This document shows, one piece after another, positions 58,485-64,000 of a stretch of DNA of 64,000 nucleotides. Numbering within the stretch: position 1 is the stretch's first letter; each line of letters opens with the position of its first letter. The notes under the pieces were generated by a model that was not told where the DNA came from, made no database searches, and was given only the letters and a program-made list of their open reading frames with translations. The DNA is taken from contig CM060975.1 of NCBI GenBank assembly GCA_030765065.1, forward strand, positions 202,468,007 to 202,532,006, in the 5' to 3' direction. Source of the stretch: Deroplatys truncata (Eukaryota; Arthropoda; Insecta; Mantodea; Mantidae). A program made the position numbers and the translations under genes.

Positions 58485-59324
58485 TCTCTACTACATTTAG
58501 TAAGTAGGGGAAGTATTGTATTCCACCCTAAAATTCGATACCGAGATTTCACCGGAAATACATGTTTTGAGACCCCCTGAATCCAAAAAAAATCATTTTT
58601 AGAAACATGTCTGTGTGTGTGTCTGTGTGTCTGTCTGTGTGTGTGTCTGTGAACAGCATAACTCAGAAACGAACAGTCGTATAAACACCAAACTTGGTAT
58701 TTGGGTTCAGTATCTTCCAGAAATGCGACACGGAGGTTTTCAAGAAAATCTCCCACCCCAGATTGCCCTTTACATGGAACTTTTTCGAAAATTTTAATTT
58801 TCTCAAAAACGGCTATAACGATTTTGATTAAAATATCATATGTTTAAGATATTTTCATGACAAATGAAACGTATATCTCGAATTTTCTGGGAATGTCTCC
58901 AAAAGTATTCTTCATTGTGAACGACTTTTGCATAACTGGTAAACCATAAGAGATGGACAAAATTTTACTACACAAGAAAAGTAGATCGCGTTAAAATACA
59001 CAATTTATGTGATATATATTTTTGTTGTTGAGTGAACCATTTTAGAGATTTTGCTTGTTATTCCCTTAAATTTTCCAATACTTTTTCTCAAATTCGTTAT
59101 TCATTTTTTTTTGTCGTCAGAGAATGGAATACTCCACATAGCAACCACCTCTTAAAAGATTTGACTATCGCTTAAAGCCTAGCAATTCCCTTACATCTAC
59201 AAGAAAATTAGCAATAAGATTAACATTTCGATATCTCAATTAACATGAAGCGTATGGAGAATAAGCGTTTGGAAATATAGTTTGTACAAGGGTAGAGAAA
59301 GTCATGTGAGTGTAACACATCAGA
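58485..59324 (-). mobile_element. Rpt-A copy 23
   Basis: Full-length minus-strand copy, TTTTTTACTTTCTCTACTAC to CACATCAGA, with A before its start (T on the element strand). The microsatellite at 58613-58652 mixes TG and TCTG units. Confidence 0.9.
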
Positions 59325-59643
59325 TTTTTTTTGTTAAATTGTGTCCAGATCTTTTATTTTTATGCATAACGCAAAGTAATCCAACAAAATTTCATCCGTT
59401 TGTGGGGTTTAAATTAAGAATGTTACGGGAAATTCTAAATCGGCAAAATGGGAAGGGAAATGTTGTTTGTGCCAGGAATTGAAAATACGGGGACTAACAA
59501 CTCAAATCTGACCCAACTGACGTAAAACAAAGAAATCCAGGGACGCAACTGACGTATGACCCAAAAAATCCAAAGACGCAACCGACGTATAAAACTGAAC
59601 GCGGGATGCAATCGCCGGTCATCGCACTGAACACACAAACACA
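59325..59643. repeat. Spacer with a CAACTGACGTA tandem motif
   Basis: Between Rpt-A copy 23 and the Tc1 element, units of about 30-33 bp carrying CAACTGACGTA, then ATCCA and a GACG end, repeat about three times at 59515-59610. The inverse motif TACGTCAGTTGCGTC occurs at 58165-58180 and again as CTTCAGTTGCGTC near 58240. Confidence 0.6.
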
Positions 59644-60890
59644 CACTATGTGATCAAAAGTATCCGGACACCCCCACTAACATACGTTTTTCATCTTAGG
59701 TGCATTGTGCTGCCACCTAATGTCTGGTATTCAGTATCCGCGACCTCAGTAGTCATTGTACATCCTGACACAACAGAATGGGACGCTCCGTGGAGCTCAC
59801 GGACTGCGAAGGTGGTCAGAGGATTGGGTGTCACTTGTGTCAGAAGTCTGTACGCGAGATTTTCACACTCCTAAACATCCCTAGGTCCACTGTTTCTGAT
59901 GTGATAGTGTAGTGGAAACGTGAAGGGACATGTACAGCACAAAAGCGTACAGGCCGACCTAGTCCGTTGACTGACAAAGACCACCGACATTTCAAGAGGA
60001 TCGTAAAGAGTAATAGGCAGACATCTATCCAGACCATCACACAGGAATTCCAAACTGCATCAGGATCCACTCCAAGTATTATGGCAGTTAGGCGTCAGGT
60101 GAGAAACCTTGGATTCCATGGTCGAGCGGCTGCTCATAAGCCACAAATCACGCAGGGAAATGCCAAACGACGCCTCGCTTGGTGTAAGGAGCGTCAAAAT
60201 TACACGATTGAACCGTGACAAAACGTTGTGTGGAGTGACGAATCACGGTACACAATGTGGCGATCCGATGGCAGGGTGTGGGTAATGCGAATGTCCGGTG
60301 AACGTCATCTGCCAGCATGTGTAGTGCCAACAGTGAAATTCAGAGGTGGTGGTGTTATGGTGTAGTCGTGTTTTTCCTGGAGGGGGCTTACACCCCTTGT
60401 TGTTTTGCGTGGCACGATCACAGCGCAGACCTATATTGATATTTTAGGCACCTTCTTGCTCCCACTGTTGAAGAGCAATTCGGGGATGGCGATTGCATCT
60501 TTCAACACGACCGAGCACTTGTTCATACTACACGGGCTGTGGCGGAGTGGTTACACTATAGTAACATCCCTGTAATGGACTGGCCTTCACAGAGTCCTGA
60601 CTTGAATCCTATATAACATCTTTGGGATGTTTTGGAACGCGGACTTCGTGCCAGGCCTCACCGACCTACATCGATACCTCTCTTCAGTTCCACACTCCGT
60701 GAAGAATGGGCTGCCATTCCCCAAGAAACCTTCCAGCACCTGATTGAAAGTATGCCTGCGAGAGTGAACGCTGTCGTCAAGGCTAAGGGTGGGCCAACAC
60801 CATATTGACTTCCAGCATTACCGATGGAGAGCACCACGAGCTTGTACGTTATTTTCAGCCAGGTGTCCGGATACTTTTGATCACGTAGTG
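59644..60890 (+). mobile_element. Tc1-family transposon, inactive
   Basis: Inverted ends CACTATGTGATCAAAAGT (left) and ACTTTTGATCACGTAGTG (right). TA follows the right end (60891-60892); the left flank is CA, a probable mutation of TA. At 1247 bp it is close to full length for a Tc1 element. It holds one transposase pseudogene. Confidence 0.9.
59800..60810 (+). pseudogene. Tc1 DD34E transposase, broken
   Basis: The N-terminal helix-turn-helix region reads through TGRPSPLTDKDHRHFKR (GRPR-like linker) in the frame 59967-60218. The catalytic region follows with VVWSDESRYTMW (first Asp, about 60233) and FQHDRALVHTTR (second Asp codon 60509-60511). In the motif SPDLNPI-x-HLWDV the third catalytic residue, expected to be Glu, is a TAA stop (60614-60616), exactly 35 codons after the second Asp. 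Other breaks include a TAG near 59910, a TGA at 60218, a TAG near 60363, and a frameshift near 60450. The C-terminal end VKAKGGPTPY is still visible near 60780-60808. Confidence 0.85.
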
Positions 60891-61025
60891 TACATATGAA
60901 GAACAAAATAGAAAATGGTCCATGTGTTTGTGTGTGTATGTCGTGTATGTACGTGAGAACAGCAGGAAAATTCGTATAAATACCGATTTTAACATCTTCC
61001 GAAGTTGCGACATGAATGTTAAAAA

Positions 61026-61843
61026 TCGGTTGTTACATTCACATGACTTTCTGCCCAGTAACATTTATTAATGGGTACAAAAACTTGTCTTACGAAAGCT
61101 TATTTTTCTGTCTATTTCATCTTAATCGAGATAAACCGTTCTAGAAATAGCTACATTAAACATTTCGTTATAGACACAAATGGAATAACAATAGTCATAG
61201 GTTTAAGAACTGGACGTATATGCCGCCTTATAATACCTACTGCCAGACGCATTATACTCTTTCCATGTAGACACGAGAAACAACTGCATGTCGACAGGAT
61301 TTTAAAGGAATGACAAAGTAATGAATGATTCGACCCGTTAATAAAGATATCTCGGAAATGGCTTATGCCACAAAAAAGGCTACTTTAAATAAATTGTATC
61401 GTTTAAACAATACGTTTTCGTCTATCGCTTGACGTTTACTAGTTATGCAAGATTCTACTAAAATTCCTTCAAATTCCCAGAAAATTCAAGATATACAGTT
61501 TATTTGTCATGTAAATATCTTAAATTTTAATAAAAATCGTTAGAGCTATTACTGAGAAATCGAAAACTTCGAAACAAGGTTGTCTGGGGTGGGGACTTTC
61601 TTGAAAATCTTAGTGTCACATCATTGAAAGGTGCTGAATTTAAATGCCAAGTTTGGTATTTATCCGAATTTTCGTCTGAGTTATGCTGTTCATAGACACA
61701 TACATAGAAAGACAGGCACACACAGAGACCTTTTTCTAAAAGTGCCTCAAAACATGTACTTTCGTGAAATCTCGGTATCGAATTTTTGGGTGGAACACAA
61801 TACTTCCTCTACTTACTATGCGTTGTAGAGAAAGTAAAAAAAA
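61026..61843 (+). mobile_element. Rpt-A copy 24 (diverged)
   Basis: TCGGTTGTTACATTCACATG to AGAAAGTAAAAAAAA. Diverged subfamily with GAACTGGACGTATATGCC. Short CA tract near 61695-61725. Confidence 0.8.
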
Positions 61844-61847
61844 GAAT

Positions 61848-62155
61848 TCCTACACCCCAAACTATCCGTCACATAGAAAAAAATGATTCTTTACGGACTT
61901 GATTTAAATAATTTATTTTTAACATATCTACGTGTCTAATAAAATGCATAAGTATCTTGAACTTCCTGTAAATAACCCGTGAAGTCCTCCACATTCTGAA
62001 AGAATATTGTATAATTTTTTGTAATTGGTAAACCACAAGGTTATAAAAAAATACTGCAGGAAATGTAGAGCTAATTGAAGTATACAATTTATCTCGAATA
62101 ACTTTTTCTGTAGTATTAGGCGCTTCCGAAATGTTCATTATTGCATTGCTTCCAA
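61848..62155 (-). mobile_element. Rpt-A internal fragment
   Basis: Minus-strand piece from ACACCCCAAACTATCCGTCA to CATTATTGCATTGC-type sequence, lacking both ends. It directly abuts the 3' end of copy 24. Confidence 0.6.
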
Positions 62156-62284
62156 ATACATCTATAATAATTATTTATGATAAATAAATCATATAAAGTT
62201 TTATCTACTTTGATGGAAAAATGTAATAAACTTTACTGCAGCCTATGTATCCATTAGTTGACTGGGTGATAAAAGATATTTTAT

Positions 62285-62388
62285 TCAGGGACCTGAGGAA
62301 ATGTATTTCCGGTGAAATCTCGGTATCGAATTTTGGGTGGAATGCAATACCTCCTCTACCTCTATGTACGCAATAGAGAAAGTAAAAA
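62285..62388 (+). mobile_element. Rpt-A 3'-end fragment
   Basis: TTTCCGGTGAAATCTCGGTA through GGGTGGAATGCAATACC to AGAGAAAGTAAAAA. Confidence 0.8.
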
Positions 62389-62538
62389 CGAACAAAATGG
62401 TTTCAATGAGTGAGCTGTGTTGTTAGGATCTATGCTATGAAGATCAAACAACAACGAAGACCAAACAACAGACTAAAGCTCACTACTGCGCAAGTCCGAA
62501 TGTATACCGCTATTTCCACACAAATGTTTATTTAAAAA

Positions 62539-62797
62539 TTGATGTGTTACACTCACATGACTTTCTCTGCTCTGGTAAAACTATTTTTACAAACACTTAT
62601 TCTCCATTTACTTCATGTTAAACGAGATAAACATTTACAGAAAGTATCTTATTGCTAATTTTCTTTAGTAGAGGAAGTAAAAGTGTTCCTTTTTATTAAG
62701 TGGCCATCAAAACATGTATTTCCTGTGTAATCCCTATATAGAATTTTTGGGTGGAATACGATATTTCTATTTACTGTACGTAGTAAAGAAAGTAAAA
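62539..62797 (+). mobile_element. Rpt-A copy with a large internal deletion
   Basis: The first about 125 bp (TTGATGTGTTACACTCACAT onward) are joined to the last about 120 bp. At the junction TTTTCTTTAGTAGAGGAAGT is an extra terminus-like piece. The product is a 260-bp MITE-sized derivative. Confidence 0.75.
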
Positions 62798-63189
62798 CTT
62801 AGTGATGATGATGATGTTTGTAATATTGCATTTATAACAAATACTGCTGCTAACTTCTTATTACCAACATAATAGGGACAGAGATATTAAAATTAATATA
62901 TAACATTGCAAGGAAAACATTAAACTTATCTGAAAGGTTTTTCTAGTGTATTTTGCTAAGAAAGTGCAAAGTAGATATCAGGTTCGCTGTGGACATATTA
63001 TTTTAAACTAAGTATGCCAGTACATTATGTTTACTTTACCGCATGGAGTCAATAAACTAGGCTATTACGAAACTCGTTTCAATGTACGTTTCACTTTACG
63101 CAATTAAAACAGATAATAGACAAATATTAGTAATGGAGTTTTATTTTACGAGTAGCAATCCTAGAACAAAATAAAATTGCCATATGCTA
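62798..63189. other. Unassigned spacer
   Basis: No recognised gene or repeat apart from a short GAT trinucleotide run near 62804. Confidence 0.45.
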
Positions 63190-63798
63190 TTACTTTTTCT
63201 ACCACGTAGAGTAAATAGGGGAAGTGTTGCATTCCACACAAAAATTTGATAGCGAGATTTCAACGGAAATACATGTTTTGAGGTGCCCTGAATAAAAATA
63301 GCATTTTTGCAAACATTTCCGTGTATGTGTGTGTCGTGTACATATTTGTCTATCTGTGAACAGCATAACTAAAAAATGCTAAAGTCGGATAAATACCAAA
63401 CTTGGTATTTGAGTTTAGCATTTACTAAGGATACGACACAAAGATTTTCAAGAAATCCCCCCACCCCAGACTACGCTTTACATGGAAAGTTTTTTTAAAA
63501 TTTTTATTTTCTCAAAAACGACTAACGATTTTGTTTAAAATATCATATGTTTAAGATATTTCATGGCAAATGAAATGTTTATTTTGAATTTTCTGGGAAT
63601 GTCCCCAAAAGTCCTCTTCATTCTGCATGACTTTTGTATAACTGGTAAACCGTAAGTGATTGACAAAAAATATAGATCTCGCTAAAACACACAGCTTAAG
63701 TCACAACGTCTTTTTTTGGCGAGTGAATCATATTCGATACATTCCTTGTTATTTGTCTGAATTTTCCAATACTTATACGTTTTCTCAAATGGGAATTA
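63190..63798 (-). mobile_element. Rpt-A copy 25, interrupted at its 5' part
   Basis: Starts TTACTTTTTCTACCACG after A and is interrupted at 63799 by another Rpt-A. Its 5' third lies beyond that insert, outside the window. Confidence 0.8.
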
Positions 63799-64000
63799 TT
63801 TTTACTTTCTCTACTACGTATAGTAAGTAGGGGAAGTATTGTATTCCACCCAAAGATTCGATACCGAGATTACACCGGAAATATCTGTTTTGAGGCCCCC
63901 TGAATTTAAAAAAAGCATATTTGGAAACATGTCTGTGTGTCTGTCTGTGAACAGCATAACTCAGAAACGAACAGTCGGATAAACACCAAACTTGGTATTT
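63799..64000 (-). mobile_element. Rpt-A copy 26, cut by the window edge
   Basis: Begins TTTTTACTTTCTCTACTACG after A and continues to the end of the window in the microsatellite-proximal part. It is inserted in copy 25 within GGGAATT. Confidence 0.85.

Overview
This is eukaryotic, almost certainly arthropod DNA: AT-rich and intron/intergenic in character, with no bacterial-style gene layout. I found no exon of a host gene that I could defend. What can be read is a dense, nested mosaic of transposable elements and simple repeats. The mix (Tc1 and mariner transposons, several tRNA-headed SINE families, two kinds of non-LTR retrotransposon, and a repeat at 9388-9610 that resembles, from memory, one common in locust-type genomes) suggests a large insect genome, perhaps polyneopteran. 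The order is a weak guess.

The dominant component is one interspersed family, called Rpt-A here: about 25 full or partial copies on both strands, roughly 20 kb or nearly a third of the window. A full copy is about 0.8-0.95 kb. It begins TCTGATGTG, ends AGAAAGTAA followed by more A, has a small hairpin just before the 3' end, and has a short 3'-terminal motif repeated inverted about 20 nt inside the 5' end. A CA/CAGA microsatellite sits at a fixed internal place. Five insertions into other recognisable repeats, compared with uninterrupted relatives, fit insertion between A and T. This looks like a non-autonomous Helitron/Helentron-like element that seeds microsatellites.

Layout: 0-5.7 kb, four Rpt-A copies. 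6.4-7.4 kb, a TA-flanked long-TIR DNA transposon with a broken helix-turn-helix ORF. 10.4-11.2 kb and 55.3-56.1 kb, two copies of an LTR-like repeat (Rpt-B). 12.8-13.5, 28.7-29.8, 39.7-41.6 and 48.6-49.5 kb, four copies of a second LTR-like repeat (Rpt-C). 14.3-14.9 kb, a 69-76 bp minisatellite. 15.5-15.9 kb, a SINE with perfect target duplications. 16.5-18.2 kb, two head-to-tail Rpt-A copies. 18.3-21.6 kb, an R2-like fragment, then a decayed LINE split by a SINE. 22.2-24.3 kb, a foldback element split by a DD34D mariner. 24.9-26.5 kb, Rpt-A inside Rpt-A. 26.5-34.8 kb, SINEs, a tyrosine-recombinase-like relic and hairpins. 35.6-43.1 kb, more Rpt-A. 43.7-43.85 kb, a 42-bp inverted repeat enclosing a hammerhead-like core. 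44.0-47.7 kb, a second foldback and more nested Rpt-A. 48.3-49.9 kb, a hAT-like element interrupted by Rpt-C. 49.9-53.1 kb is the longest stretch without an assigned repeat except one SINE. 53.1-54.9 kb, Rpt-A nested in Rpt-A. 57.2-57.9 kb, a split SINE. 59.6-60.9 kb, a near-complete but dead Tc1 element. Rpt-A copies run to the right edge.

No protein gene here looks functional. Every recognisable coding region is a transposon relic with stops, frameshifts or truncation. The interest lies in element architecture, nesting order and a few unexplained palindromes.
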